Origin: RBG-16-66-20 sp036560705
Lineage (GTDB): Bacteria > Pseudomonadota > Gammaproteobacteria > Burkholderiales > SG8-39
Length of the DNA stretch: 64,000 nt
Assembly: GCA_036560705.1 (NCBI GenBank)
Contig: DATBQR010000121.1
Location: 1-64,000, forward strand
Direction: 5' to 3'
The position numbers and the translations under genes are program-made. Below the pieces are notes generated by a model. It did no database searches. It had not been told where the DNA came from and worked only from the letters and a program-made list of their open reading frames with translations. This document shows positions 47,571-57,165 of this stretch, in pieces. How positions within the stretch are numbered: position 1 is the stretch's first letter; each line of letters begins with the position of its first letter.

Positions 47571-48055
47571 ATCTAGCGCGGCCGACGGCGAAGTTCGCGT
47601 TCAGCCATCCGGCGCATTTCGTTGCGCTCGGTTTCGGCGCGGGGCTTTCCCCTTTTGCGCCGGGCACCGCCGGCACCATGCTGGCGATCCCGATCTGGTG
47701 GCTGATCGGCGGCGCCTACGAGCCGCTCCCGCTTCTCGGCTTTCTCGCGCTGCTGTTCGCGGCGGGCGTCTGGGCCTGCGAACTGACCGGCCGCCACCTC
47801 GGCGTCTCGGACCATGGCGCGATGTGCTGGGACGAGATCGTCGCTTTTCTCCTCGTGCTCGCGATGGTGCCGGAGGATCCATGGTGGCAGGTCGCGGCGT
47901 TCTTCCTGTTCCGCGCCTTCGACGTGGTGAAGCCGCCGCCCATCCGCGAGTTCGAGATGCGCTTCAAGGGCGGTTTCGGCGTGATGTTCGACGACATCCT
48001 TGCCGCCGGGTATACGCTGCTGGTTCTGGCGATCGCGAAGCGGCTGTTCGCATGA
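47567..48055 (+). CDS. pgpA: Phosphatidylglycerophosphatase A
   Basis: A 162-residue inner-membrane protein with about four helices. The motifs GFGAGLSPFAPGTAGTMLAIP, DEIVAFLLVL and RAFDVVKPPPIREFE, GVMFDDILAAGY are those of PgpA, which dephosphorylates phosphatidylglycerol phosphate. Overlaps thiL (ATGA) and pncC (ATGA). Confidence 0.95.
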   Translation: MNLARPTAKFAFSHPAHFVALGFGAGLSPFAPGTAGTMLAIPIWWLIGGAYEPLPLLGFLALLFAAGVWACELTGRHLGVSDHGAMCWDEIVAFLLVLAMVPEDPWWQVAAFFLFRAFDVVKPPPIREFEMRFKGGFGVMFDDILAAGYTLLVLAIAKRLFA

Positions 48056-48525
48056 CTTTGAATTCTCTTTCACGGAAAGTCGGCAAGGCCCTGCAGAGCA
48101 AAGGCCAGTTCCTGGTCACGGCGGAGTCCTGCACGGGAGGTTGGGTGGCGCAGGCGATGACATCGGTGGCGGGGTCCTCGCAATGGTTCGAGCGCGGCTA
48201 CGTCACCTATTCGAATGCGGCGAAGCGTGAAGAACTCGGCGTCTCCCGAAAAACACTCGAACGCTACGGCGCGGTCAGCGAGGAAACGGCGCGTGCGATG
48301 GCGCGCGGCGCGCGGCGACGCGGCAGGGACACGGTCGCGCTGTCCATCACCGGCATCGCCGGCCCCGGCGGCGGTCTGCCGGGAAAGCCGGTCGGCACGG
48401 TCTGTTTTGCCTTTGCGCGCGGGCGTAGAATCCGCAGCGAGACGAAACGCTTCAAAGGCAACCGCAACAGCGTTCGCCGGCAATCCGTGATCCACGCCCT
48501 GCGGGGGGTGTTGAAATGCCTGTGA
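48052..48525 (+). CDS. pncC: Nicotinamide-nucleotide amidase, CinA C-terminal family
   Basis: A 157-residue stand-alone CinA C-terminal domain. The active-site region TAESCTGGWVAQAMTSVAGSS and the later SITGIAGPGGGLPGKPVGTV match NMN deamidases (PncC), which recycle nicotinamide mononucleotide to nicotinate mononucleotide. The ATG overlaps the pgpA stop. Its last ten bases overlap the start of the AmmeMemo gene. Confidence 0.93.
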   Translation: MTLNSLSRKVGKALQSKGQFLVTAESCTGGWVAQAMTSVAGSSQWFERGYVTYSNAAKREELGVSRKTLERYGAVSEETARAMARGARRRGRDTVALSITGIAGPGGGLPGKPVGTVCFAFARGRRIRSETKRFKGNRNSVRRQSVIHALRGVLKCL

Positions 48526-49904
48526 GTCCACCTGTGAGTCCTTCGACGAACGTTCGTCCTGCCGCGGTGGCCGGCGCGTTCTATCCCGGCAACGCGCCGC
48601 AGCTGGCCGCGGAACTCGGCGAACTGCTGGATGGTGTCGAGCGCCTCGAGCCGAAATTCGGCTTTCCCAAGGCGCTGATCGTTCCCCATGCCGGCTACAT
48701 CTATTCCGGGCCCGTCGCGGCGCGGGCGTACGACGAACTCGCCGCGGCGCGAGGCATCGTCAAGCGGGTGGTGCTGCTCGGGCCCACGCACTACGTGGCC
48801 GGCCGCGGCCTTGCGCTGCCGGCGGCGGACGCATTCGAAACTCCGCTCGGCCGCATCCCGGTGGACGCGGAGGCGGCGGCTGCGCTCGACGGCCTGAAGC
48901 AGGTGGTGCGCAGCGCGCCGGCGCACGCGCAGGAACATTCCCTGGAAGTGCAGTTGCCGTTCCTGCAGCGGATGCTGGGCGAATTCACGCTGGTCCCCCT
49001 GGCGACCGGGGCCGCCACCAGGGAGGAGGTCGCCGAGGTCCTGGAACGGTTGTGGGGCGGGCCGGAGACGCTGGTGGTCATCAGCACCGACCTGTCGCAT
49101 TACCACGCGTACGACGAAGCGAAGCGCATCGACGGCGCGACGCTGCAGCGGATTGCCGGCCTGGCGACCGACCTCGATCACGACGAAGCCTGCGGCGCGA
49201 CGGCGCTGAACGGCTTCCTGGAGCTTGCGCGGAAGAAGGCGCTGTCGATCAAGTTGCTCGCTGCCTGCAATTCCGGCGACACCGCCGGCGGCAAGGCGCG
49301 CGTGGTCGGCTACTCCTCGTTTGCGCTCTACGAAGGCGGCGAGATCTCGGCGGAGGAGGCCGGCCGGATCCTGCTCGAGATCGCCAGGGGCGCGATCTCC
49401 AACGGCCTGGGCCTGAAATCGGTCCCGACAAAAACCAATCAGGCGCCCTGGTTGCTGCAACCGGGCGCAACCTTCGTCACGTTGACCAAGGACGGGCAGC
49501 TGCGCGGCTGCATCGGCAGCCTGTCGGCGGCGCGCCCGCTCGGGCAGGACGTGGCGTCGAACGCGCGCGCGGCGGCGTTCCAGGATCCGCGCTTCCCGAA
49601 GCTGAAGCGCGAGGAGTGGCCGCGCTGCGAGCTCGAGGTGTCGCTGCTCTCGGCGCCCAAGCCGATCCAGTTCGCCGACGAGGCCGACCTGTTCGCGCAG
49701 ATCAACGCGGGCGAGGACGGCCTGATCCTCGAGCACGGGGAGCAGCGCGCCACCTACCTGCCGCAGGTGTGGGAGGTGCTGTCCGACAAGCGCCAGTTCC
49801 TCGACGAGCTTAAGCGGAAGGCGGGTATCCCGGCCGATACGCGCTTCGCGCGCTGCCGGATCTCGCGCTACCGCGTGAAGAAGTTCGCCGCCAAGAAGGC
49901 CTGA
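48516..49904 (+). CDS. AmmeMemoRadiSam system protein: Memo domain fused to AMMECR1 domain
   Basis: A 462-residue fusion. The N-terminal Memo domain (about 10-275) keeps metal-binding candidates H58 (PHAGYIYSG), H92 (GPTHYV), D192/H195 (TDLSHYH) and C251 (AACNSGDTAGG); H58, H92 and C251 correspond to the metal ligands reported for human MEMO1. The C-terminal AMMECR1 domain (about 285-462) has LRGCIGS at 329-335, the family signature. Eukaryotes carry the two as separate proteins. In bacteria the pair with a radical-SAM enzyme is called AmmeMemoRadiSam and has no settled function. The radical-SAM gene follows directly. Confidence 0.92.
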   Translation: MPVSPPVSPSTNVRPAAVAGAFYPGNAPQLAAELGELLDGVERLEPKFGFPKALIVPHAGYIYSGPVAARAYDELAAARGIVKRVVLLGPTHYVAGRGLALPAADAFETPLGRIPVDAEAAAALDGLKQVVRSAPAHAQEHSLEVQLPFLQRMLGEFTLVPLATGAATREEVAEVLERLWGGPETLVVISTDLSHYHAYDEAKRIDGATLQRIAGLATDLDHDEACGATALNGFLELARKKALSIKLLAACNSGDTAGGKARVVGYSSFALYEGGEISAEEAGRILLEIARGAISNGLGLKSVPTKTNQAPWLLQPGATFVTLTKDGQLRGCIGSLSAARPLGQDVASNARAAAFQDPRFPKLKREEWPRCELEVSLLSAPKPIQFADEADLFAQINAGEDGLILEHGEQRATYLPQVWEVLSDKRQFLDELKRKAGIPADTRFARCRISRYRVKKFAAKKA

Positions 49905-51005
49905 GTGGACGCGCGCTGGTGGCATAGCCTCGGCGACGGCCGCATCCAGTGCGACCTCTGCCCGCGCGACTGCCGGCTGCACGAGGGCCAGCGCGGCCTG
50001 TGCTTCGTGCGCAAGATGGAAAACGGGCGGATGGTGCTCACCACCGACGGCCGCTCCTCGGGCTTCTGCGTCGACCCGGTGGAGAAAAAACCGCTCAACC
50101 AGTTCTATCCCGGCACCAGCATTCTTTCCTTCGGCACCGCGGGCTGCAACCTTGCCTGCAAGTTCTGCCAGAACTGGGACATTTCCAAGTCGCGCGAAAT
50201 GGACCGGCTGATGGACGAGGCGACACCGGAGATGATCGCTGCCGCCGCGGCCAGGCTCGGCTGCAGGTCGGTCGCCTTCACCTACAACGATCCGGTGATC
50301 TTCGCCGAATACGCGATGGACATCGCCGACGCCTGCCACGCGCGCGGCGTGCAGACGGTGGCCGTCACCGCCGGCTACATGCACGATGCGCCGCGCCGCG
50401 CGTTCTACGAAAAAATGGACGCGGCCAATGTCGACCTGAAGGCCTTCACAGACGATTTCTACTACCGCATCTGCGGCGGCCGGCTGCAGCCGGTGCTGGA
50501 CACTCTGGAATACCTGGTGAAGGAAACCGGGGTCTGGACCGAGATCACCACGCTGCTCATCCCGGGCAAGAACGATTCGGACGAGGAGCTGCAGGCGGAG
50601 TGCAAATGGATCATGCAGCACCTCGGGCCGGACGTGCCGCTGCATTTCACGGCGTTCCATCCGGACTGGAAGATGACCGACGTCGGGCCGACGCCGCCCG
50701 CGACGCTCTCCCGCGCGCGCGAAATCGGACGGCTCGCCGGGCTGCGCTATGTCTACACCGGCAACGTGCACGACGAGGAGGGCGGCACGACCTACTGCCC
50801 GTCCTGCGAGAACGCGGTGGTGGTGCGCGACTGGTACGAGATCCGCAGTTACCGCCTCGGAGACGACGGCGCTTGCGCCAATTGCGGCGCGAAGCTCGCA
50901 GGGCGCTACCAGAAATTCGGCAAGCCCTTCGGCTCGAGGCGTATGCCGATCCGCATTTCTTCCGGCACGGGCGCGGCCGTCGGGGCGCAGCGACAGGGGA
51001 ATTGA
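49905..51005 (+). CDS. AmmeMemoRadiSam system radical SAM enzyme
   Basis: A 366-residue protein starting at a GTG that follows the preceding stop without a gap. The radical-SAM cluster motif is C81-X3-C85-X2-C88 in GCNLACKFC. Four N-terminal cysteines (C16, C19, C23, C33) and a C-terminal zinc-ribbon pair set (TYCPSCEN and GACANCG) are typical of the AmrS-type enzyme. It resembles the pyruvate-formate-lyase activase side of the superfamily, so it may make a glycyl radical or modify a small molecule. Substrate unknown. Confidence 0.92.
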   Translation: MDARWWHSLGDGRIQCDLCPRDCRLHEGQRGLCFVRKMENGRMVLTTDGRSSGFCVDPVEKKPLNQFYPGTSILSFGTAGCNLACKFCQNWDISKSREMDRLMDEATPEMIAAAAARLGCRSVAFTYNDPVIFAEYAMDIADACHARGVQTVAVTAGYMHDAPRRAFYEKMDAANVDLKAFTDDFYYRICGGRLQPVLDTLEYLVKETGVWTEITTLLIPGKNDSDEELQAECKWIMQHLGPDVPLHFTAFHPDWKMTDVGPTPPATLSRAREIGRLAGLRYVYTGNVHDEEGGTTYCPSCENAVVVRDWYEIRSYRLGDDGACANCGAKLAGRYQKFGKPFGSRRMPIRISSGTGAAVGAQRQGN

Positions 51006-51038
51006 GGAACGAGATGCGCGCCGCCGACTCAAAGCAAC

Positions 51039-51509
51039 GTGAACCGGAGATTTTTGGCGGCGGGTTTTTGCGGCGCAACGGTGCTGGCGGCCTGCTCGAC
51101 GCCGACTCCTGAACGGCCCGCGGCATCGCCGCAAGCCGCGCCATCTCCGCCGCCGGCAGCCGCGCCCCTGATCCCGCCGTTGACGCTCGACGGCTACAAG
51201 AAGGAGTTCGCCCGCCGGGTCGCCTCCGCGAGTTCCGAGGTGTTCGCCGATCCGCTGCCGGAAATGTTCAAGTCCATCGTCGTGCTCGATGTCAACATCG
51301 ACCGCGACGGCAATCTCGCGCGCGTCTCGGTACGCCGTTCAAACGGCTACAAGGCCCTCGAGATCCGCGCCGTGGAAAGCGTGCGCCGTGCGGCGCCTTT
51401 CGCCGCCCCCGCCTTCACGGTGCGGGGGCGCGACGGATCGGTGAATTTTCTCGAGACTTTCCTGTTCCGCGACGACGGCCGCTTCCAGATCCGCAGCCTG
51501 GTCGAATAG
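51039..51509 (+). CDS. TonB-C-like lipoprotein
   Basis: A 156-residue protein starting at GTG (MNRRFLAAGFCGATVLAAC) with a lipobox AAC, lipidated C19. A Pro/Ala-rich linker (about 22-50) precedes a domain with DGNLARVSVRRSNGYKALEIRAVESVRRAAPFAAP, resembling the TonB C-terminal domain (YxALxxAAxxavxxaaPFxxfP). A role in transport across the envelope is possible but not shown. It lies 33 bases after the radical-SAM gene in the same direction and could belong to the same transcript. Confidence 0.75.
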   Translation: MNRRFLAAGFCGATVLAACSTPTPERPAASPQAAPSPPPAAAPLIPPLTLDGYKKEFARRVASASSEVFADPLPEMFKSIVVLDVNIDRDGNLARVSVRRSNGYKALEIRAVESVRRAAPFAAPAFTVRGRDGSVNFLETFLFRDDGRFQIRSLVE

Positions 51510-51517
51510 CGCCCACT

Positions 51518-51534
51518 GGCGCCCCAGCGGCGCC
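51518..51534. terminator. Bidirectional hairpin between convergent genes
   Basis: GGCGCC (51518-51523) and GGCGCC (51529-51534) form a six-base perfect stem with a five-base loop in the 32-base gap between the lipoprotein gene and the convergent dehydrogenase gene. It has no T-run, so it would act as a weak, bidirectional stop or a stem that protects both transcript ends. Confidence 0.35.
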
Positions 51535-51541
51535 GCCTGCG

Positions 51542-52414
51542 CTAACCCTTCAGCAGGCCCATCAGCGCAGTGTTGTCCCAGCGGCCGCGGCCGGCAGCGG
51601 AAATGCGTCCGTAATACTGCTCAATCAATGCGGTGCCCGGCATGGTGGCGCCGTTCTTTTTCGCCTCGGCCAGCGCGATGTTTAGGTCCTTGCGCATCCA
51701 GTCGGAAGCGAAGCCGAAGCCCTCGAACTTGCCTTCGACCATGGTCTTCCAGCGGTTCTGCATCTGCCAGGACTGCGCCGCGCCCTGCGATATGACCGAG
51801 ATCACCTTCTCCATGTCGAGGCCGGCCTTCATGCCGAAGTTGAGCGCCTCCGACAGGCCCTGCAGGATGCCGACGATCGCCACCTGGTTGACCATCTTGG
51901 TGAGCTGGCCCGCGCCCGCGGCGCCGATCAGCGCGCACATCTTGGCGTAGACGTTGAGCACCGGCAGCGCCCTGTCGTAGTCGGCCTGGTCGCCGCCGCA
52001 CATGATGCCGAGCTGCCCGTTGACCGCGCCTGCCTGGCCTCCGGAAACGGGGGCGTCGACAAAGCCGACGCCTTTTTCTTTGCACTTGGCATGCAATTCA
52101 CGGGCGACCACGGCGGAGGCGGTCGTGTGATCGACCAGGATCGCGCCCTTCTTCAGCCCCGCCAGCACCCCGTTGTCCCCATAGGCGACCGAACGCACAT
52201 CGTCGTCGTTGCCGACGCATATCAGCACGAAATCGGCGCCCTGCGCGGCTTCCTTCGGGGTGGCGGCGGACTTGCCGCCGTACTCCTTCACCCACTGGGC
52301 GGCCTTGGCTGGACTGCGGTTGTAGACCGTCACCTCGTGGCCGCCCTTTTTCAGCAGGTGGCCCGCAATCGGGTAGCCCATGACCCCGAGCCCGAGGAAC
52401 GAAATTTTCGCCAT
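51542..52414 (-). CDS. NAD(P)-dependent beta-hydroxyacid dehydrogenase (HIBADH/GarR type)
   Basis: A 290-residue oxidoreductase. The Rossmann motif FLGLGVMGYPIAGHL is at the N terminus; DAPVSGGQAGAVNGQL is the substrate loop; and GAGQLTKMVNQ holds the catalytic Lys. The family includes 3-hydroxyisobutyrate dehydrogenase, tartronate semialdehyde reductase and glyoxylate/succinic semialdehyde reductase. The final KNGATMPGTALIEQYYG also fits GarR-type members. Specific substrate cannot be assigned. Divergent from recA with 166 bases between them. Confidence 0.88.
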   Translation of the reverse strand: MAKISFLGLGVMGYPIAGHLLKKGGHEVTVYNRSPAKAAQWVKEYGGKSAATPKEAAQGADFVLICVGNDDDVRSVAYGDNGVLAGLKKGAILVDHTTASAVVARELHAKCKEKGVGFVDAPVSGGQAGAVNGQLGIMCGGDQADYDRALPVLNVYAKMCALIGAAGAGQLTKMVNQVAIVGILQGLSEALNFGMKAGLDMEKVISVISQGAAQSWQMQNRWKTMVEGKFEGFGFASDWMRKDLNIALAEAKKNGATMPGTALIEQYYGRISAAGRGRWDNTALMGLLKG

Positions 52415-52469
52415 CGTCTTGTCTCCAAAGAGGTTTTTCAGATTTTACCGCAGGCGCGCCGTTTCAAAA

Positions 52470-52516
52470 TTGACAGGGACTGGTCAACCGAACACAATAC
52501 ATGTGCATTTATACAG
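52470..52516 (+). promoter_or_regulatory. recA promoter with LexA-box-like palindrome
   Basis: TTGACA (52470-52475) and CACAAT (52493-52498) are 17 bases apart, a good sigma-70 promoter. Three bases after the -10 comes ATGT-N8-ACAG (52501-52516), one mismatch from the CTGT-N8-ACAG LexA half-site pattern, placed over the expected transcription start. This arrangement is what one expects for SOS-repressed recA. Confidence 0.6.
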
Positions 52517-52580
52517 TATCCGGTGTCGACCCAGGCCCAGCCTGCCGAATGATGTCGACAGCCACATAAGAGGTACGGGA

Positions 52581-53643
<1,063 letters not shown>

Positions 53644-53651
<8 letters not shown>

Positions 53652-54099
53652 GAAAGCGCAGTCCGACAACGTGGTGGAGCTCCGGGCGCGGGCGTTACGG
53701 CTGCTCGCGCGCCGGGAGCACACCCGCCAGGAACTCGAGAGCAAGCTGTCGCCTCACGCAGAGTCTTCGGAGGACCTGAAGGGCTTGCTTACGGGCCTGA
53801 AGCAGAAGAATCAGCTCTCGGAAGAACGTTACGCCGAGGAGCGCGCGCGCCGGCTGTCGCGCAAATATGGCGCGGCGCGCATCCGGCAGGATCTCAAGGC
53901 GAAGGGCGTGAGCGAGGAGCTGATCGAGCGCGTTTCTCCGGCAGATGAACTCGAGCGCGCCCGCGCGATCCTCGAGCGCAAGTATCGCGCGCCGGCGGGA
54001 TCGCGCGAAGAACGCGCCAAGCGCATGCGTTTCCTCCAGTCGCGCGGATTTTCCACCGAAATTATTTTCAAGCTCCTGTCGGCGCGCGGCGCCGATTGA
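53644..54099 (+). CDS. recX: RecA regulator RecX
   Basis: The GTG at 53644 gives 151 residues (MAEKAQSDNVVELRARALRLLARREHTRQELESKL). RecX proteins are built of three-helix repeats; LSEERYAEERARRLSRKYGAARIRQDLKAKGVS and a final FLQSRGFSTEIIFKLL match the family. RecX caps RecA filaments and limits their length. It overlaps recA and is translated with it. A 46-base gap with a very strong ribosome-binding site precedes the next gene. Confidence 0.9.
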
Positions 54100-54145
54100 T
54101 CGTTCATCTCCTAGCCACATGAGTGGCGGAGGGGAGGTGAATCGA

Positions 54146-54484
54146 ATGAATCAAACAGAAGCATTGGGCGTCATCCGCTCGCTCGCCAACGGCGTCGATC
54201 CGGAAAGCGGCGAAGTGTTTCCGGCCGACAGCCTGTACCAGCGCGCGCAGACCGTGCGCGCCCTGTACGCGGCGGCCGAGGCGCTGGAGAAAGCCGAACG
54301 TTTCGAGCGGCGCAAGCAGCAGTTGCCGCCGAAAACGGGCGAGCCCTGGACCGAGGACGAGGACCGCAAACTGCTGTCCGGCTTCGACGCCGGGCGCGGC
54401 TTGCCGGATCTCGCGTCCGCGCACCAGCGCACGCAGACGGGCGTACGTGCAAGGCTCGTGAAGTACGGGCGGCTCGCCGCCTGA
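54146..54484 (+). CDS. Uncharacterised 112-residue protein, possible SANT/HTH-like C terminus
   Basis: The ATG follows GGGGAGGTGA, a near-perfect ribosome-binding site, so it is likely expressed. The N-terminal half is acidic-neutral helical (MNQTEALGVIRSLANGVDPESGEVFPADSLYQRAQTV is the first part by residue position 1-37). The C-terminal half, about 70-112, reads EPWTEDEDRKLLSGFDAGR, LPDLASAHQRTQTGVRARLVKYG, which has the pattern of a Myb/SANT-like or helicase-tail HTH (WTxEEDxxL, then R..G...RL.K.G). It may be a small DNA-binding protein. Function unknown. It follows recX and precedes alaS. Confidence 0.6.
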   Translation: MNQTEALGVIRSLANGVDPESGEVFPADSLYQRAQTVRALYAAAEALEKAERFERRKQQLPPKTGEPWTEDEDRKLLSGFDAGRGLPDLASAHQRTQTGVRARLVKYGRLAA

Positions 54485-54501
54485 GCGTGAAAGAGGGACC
54501 G

Positions 54502-54517
54502 CGGCGCCCGGGCGCCG
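54502..54517. other. Perfect 16-base GC palindrome before alaS
   Basis: CGGCGCCCGGGCGCCG at 54502-54517 is a perfect palindrome 28 bases before the alaS ATG and 17 bases after the preceding stop. It could be a terminator stem for the upstream gene (no T-run) or a regulator site for alaS. Between it and alaS lies a TAAAAT element. Confidence 0.4.
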
Positions 54518-54545
54518 TGGCGCCTTCCATTAAAATAGGCGGGAC

Positions 54546-57164
54546 ATGAAATCCGCCGAAATCCGCTCCAGCTTCCTCGACTACTTCAAATCGAAGGGCC
54601 ACAGCATCGTCGCCTCCAGTTCGCTGGTGCCGGCGAACGACCCGACGCTGCTGTTCGTCAACTCGGGCATGGTGCAGTTCAAGGACACCTTCCTCGGCAA
54701 GGAGAAGCGCGCCTATGTGCGCGCCACGACTTCGCAACGCTGCGTGCGCGCGGGCGGCAAGCACAATGACCTGGAGAACGTCGGCTATACCGCCCGCCAC
54801 CACACCTTCTTCGAGATGCTGGGTAATTTCAGCTTCGGCGACTACTTCAAGAAGGACGCCATCCAGTTCGCCTGGGAGCTGCTCACGAAGGTTTACAAGC
54901 TGCCGCCGGAGAAGCTCTGGACCACCGTCTACGAGACCGACGACGAGGCCTACGACCTGTGGACCAAGGTCGTCGGTATCCCGAAAGAGCGCTGCGTGCG
55001 CATCGGCGACAAGGCTGGCGGCGCGAAATACCAGTCGGACAACTTCTGGCAGATGGCCGACACCGGCCCCTGCGGACCGTGCAGCGAGATCTTCTACGAC
55101 CACGGGCCCGAGGTCGCCGGCGGCCCGCCCGGATCGGCGGACGCCGACGGCGACCGCTACATCGAGATCTGGAACCTCGTCTTCATGCAATACAACCGGG
55201 ATGACAAGGGCGTCATGACGCCTTTGCCAAAGCCCTGTGTGGACACGGGCATGGGCCTTGAGCGTGTTGCGGCGGTGCTGCAGCACGTGCACTCGAACTA
55301 CGAGATCGACCTCTTCCAGGACCTGATCAAGGCCGCAGCACGGGAGACGAAGCAGAAGGCGCTCAAGGATCCTTCGCTGAACGTGATCGCGGACCACATC
55401 CGCGCCTGCGCCTTCCTCATCGTCGACGGCGTGATCCCGGGCAACGAGGGGCGCGGCTACGTGCTGCGCCGGATCGTGCGGCGCGCCATCCGTCACGGCT
55501 ACAAGCTCGGCCAGAAGCAGCCTTTCTTCTTCAAACTGGTCGCCGACTTGGACAAGGCGATGGGCGACGCCTACCCTGAGCTGAGAAGCGCCGCGAAGCG
55601 CGTCGCGGAGGTGCTCAAGCAGGAAGAGGAGCGTTTCGCCGAGACGCTGGAGCACGGCATGGGCGTGCTCGAGGGCGCGCTCGCCTCGGGCGAGAAACTG
55701 CTCGATGGCGACACCATCTTCAAGCTCTACGACACCTTCGGCTTTCCGGTGGACCTGACCGCCGATATTTGCCGCGAGCGCGGCGTGAGCCTGGATCTTG
55801 CCGGATTCGAGGCGGCGATGGGCCAGCAGCGCGAGCGCGCCCGCGCCGCAAGCAAATTCACCTCAGCCGCCGGACTCGACTACTCGGGACGCAAGACGGA
55901 GTTCCGCGGCTACGACACGCTGAGCGTTGGCGCGAAGGTAGTCGCGCTTTACCGCGAAGGGTCCCCGGCCGATGCGCTTAAGGTCGGAGATTCCGGCGTC
56001 GTGGTGCTCGACCAGACGCCGTTCTACGCCGAGTCGGGCGGGCAGGTGGGCGACCAGGGCGAGCTGGTGGCTGCCGGCGGCACCTTCTCGGTCGCCGACA
56101 CGCAGAAAATCCAGCCCGACGTGTTCGGCCACCACGGCGCGCTGAAGACCGGTGCGCTCAAGCTCGGCGACAAACTGGAGGCGCGCGTGGACGTGGAACG
56201 GCGCAAGCGGACCATGCGCAACCATTCGGCGACGCACCTCATGCACAAGGCCTTGCGCGAGGTGCTGGGCCCGCACGTGCAGCAGAAAGGCTCGCTGGTC
56301 GACGCGGACAAGACGCGCTTCGACTTCGCCCACGACAAGCCTCTGAGCGATGAGGAAATCCGCCAAGTGGAGCTTCGGGTGAATAGTGAGGTCATGCAGA
56401 ATGTCCCGACGCGCGCTCAGGTCATGCCCATCGAAGAGGCAAAGAAATCGGGAGCGATGATGCTCTTCGGCGAAAAGTACGGTGATGAGGTCCGGGTGCT
56501 CGACATCGGCTCCTCACGCGAATTCTGCGGCGGCACGCACGTCGAGCGCACCGGCGACATCGGGGTTTTCAAGCTCTATTCGGAAGGCGGCGTGGCCGCG
56601 GGCATCCGCCGGGTGGAGGCGACGACCGGCGGGAGTGCGCTCGCGATGATGAACGGCCAGCTGCAGGAGTTCCACGAGGTCGCCAGGCAGCTGCGGGCCC
56701 AGCCGGGCGCCGGCATGGTCGAAAAAGCGGCGCAAGGCCTGCTCGACGAGAAAAAGGCGCTCGAAAAAGAGCTCGCCAAGCTGCGTTCGAAGCTTGCCAT
56801 GGGCCAGGGACAGGATCTTGCTTCCCAGGCCGTCGACCTGAAGGGCGCCAAGGTGCTGACGGCGACGCTCGAAGGCGCGGACGCGAAGACCCTGCGCGAA
56901 ACCATGGACAAGCTGAAGGACAGGCTGAAGAGCGCGGTGATCCTGCTGGCCGCGGTGAGCGACGGCAAGGTGTCGCTGATCGCCGGGGTCACGGCGGACC
57001 TGACGGGCAAGGTCAAGGCGGGAGACCTGGTGAATTTCGTCGCGCAGCAGGTGGGCGGCAAGGGCGGCGGCCGCCCCGACATGGCGCAGGCCGGCGGCAC
57101 CGAGCCCGCCAAACTGGGCGGCGCATTGGAAACGGTAAAACCATGGCTAGAGCAGCGGCTCTGA
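54546..57164 (+). CDS. alaS: Alanyl-tRNA synthetase AlaS
   Basis: An 872-residue class II synthetase. Motif 1 region FLDYFKSKGHSIVASSSLVP, motif 2 TTSQRCVRAGGKHNDLENVGYTARHHTFFEM and motif 3 NVIADHIRACAFLIVDG, EGRGYVLRRIVRRA are visible. The editing domain has HSATHLMHKALREVLG and CGGTHV. The C-terminal domain ends with GGKGGGRPDMAQAGG, the tRNA-interacting Ala-rich region. No Shine-Dalgarno sequence is visible before the ATG; TAAAAT at 54531-54536 lies only nine bases upstream of it. Confidence 0.98.
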   Translation: MKSAEIRSSFLDYFKSKGHSIVASSSLVPANDPTLLFVNSGMVQFKDTFLGKEKRAYVRATTSQRCVRAGGKHNDLENVGYTARHHTFFEMLGNFSFGDYFKKDAIQFAWELLTKVYKLPPEKLWTTVYETDDEAYDLWTKVVGIPKERCVRIGDKAGGAKYQSDNFWQMADTGPCGPCSEIFYDHGPEVAGGPPGSADADGDRYIEIWNLVFMQYNRDDKGVMTPLPKPCVDTGMGLERVAAVLQHVHSNYEIDLFQDLIKAAARETKQKALKDPSLNVIADHIRACAFLIVDGVIPGNEGRGYVLRRIVRRAIRHGYKLGQKQPFFFKLVADLDKAMGDAYPELRSAAKRVAEVLKQEEERFAETLEHGMGVLEGALASGEKLLDGDTIFKLYDTFGFPVDLTADICRERGVSLDLAGFEAAMGQQRERARAASKFTSAAGLDYSGRKTEFRGYDTLSVGAKVVALYREGSPADALKVGDSGVVVLDQTPFYAESGGQVGDQGELVAAGGTFSVADTQKIQPDVFGHHGALKTGALKLGDKLEARVDVERRKRTMRNHSATHLMHKALREVLGPHVQQKGSLVDADKTRFDFAHDKPLSDEEIRQVELRVNSEVMQNVPTRAQVMPIEEAKKSGAMMLFGEKYGDEVRVLDIGSSREFCGGTHVERTGDIGVFKLYSEGGVAAGIRRVEATTGGSALAMMNGQLQEFHEVARQLRAQPGAGMVEKAAQGLLDEKKALEKELAKLRSKLAMGQGQDLASQAVDLKGAKVLTATLEGADAKTLRETMDKLKDRLKSAVILLAAVSDGKVSLIAGVTADLTGKVKAGDLVNFVAQQVGGKGGGRPDMAQAGGTEPAKLGGALETVKPWLEQRL

Positions 57165-57165
57165 T

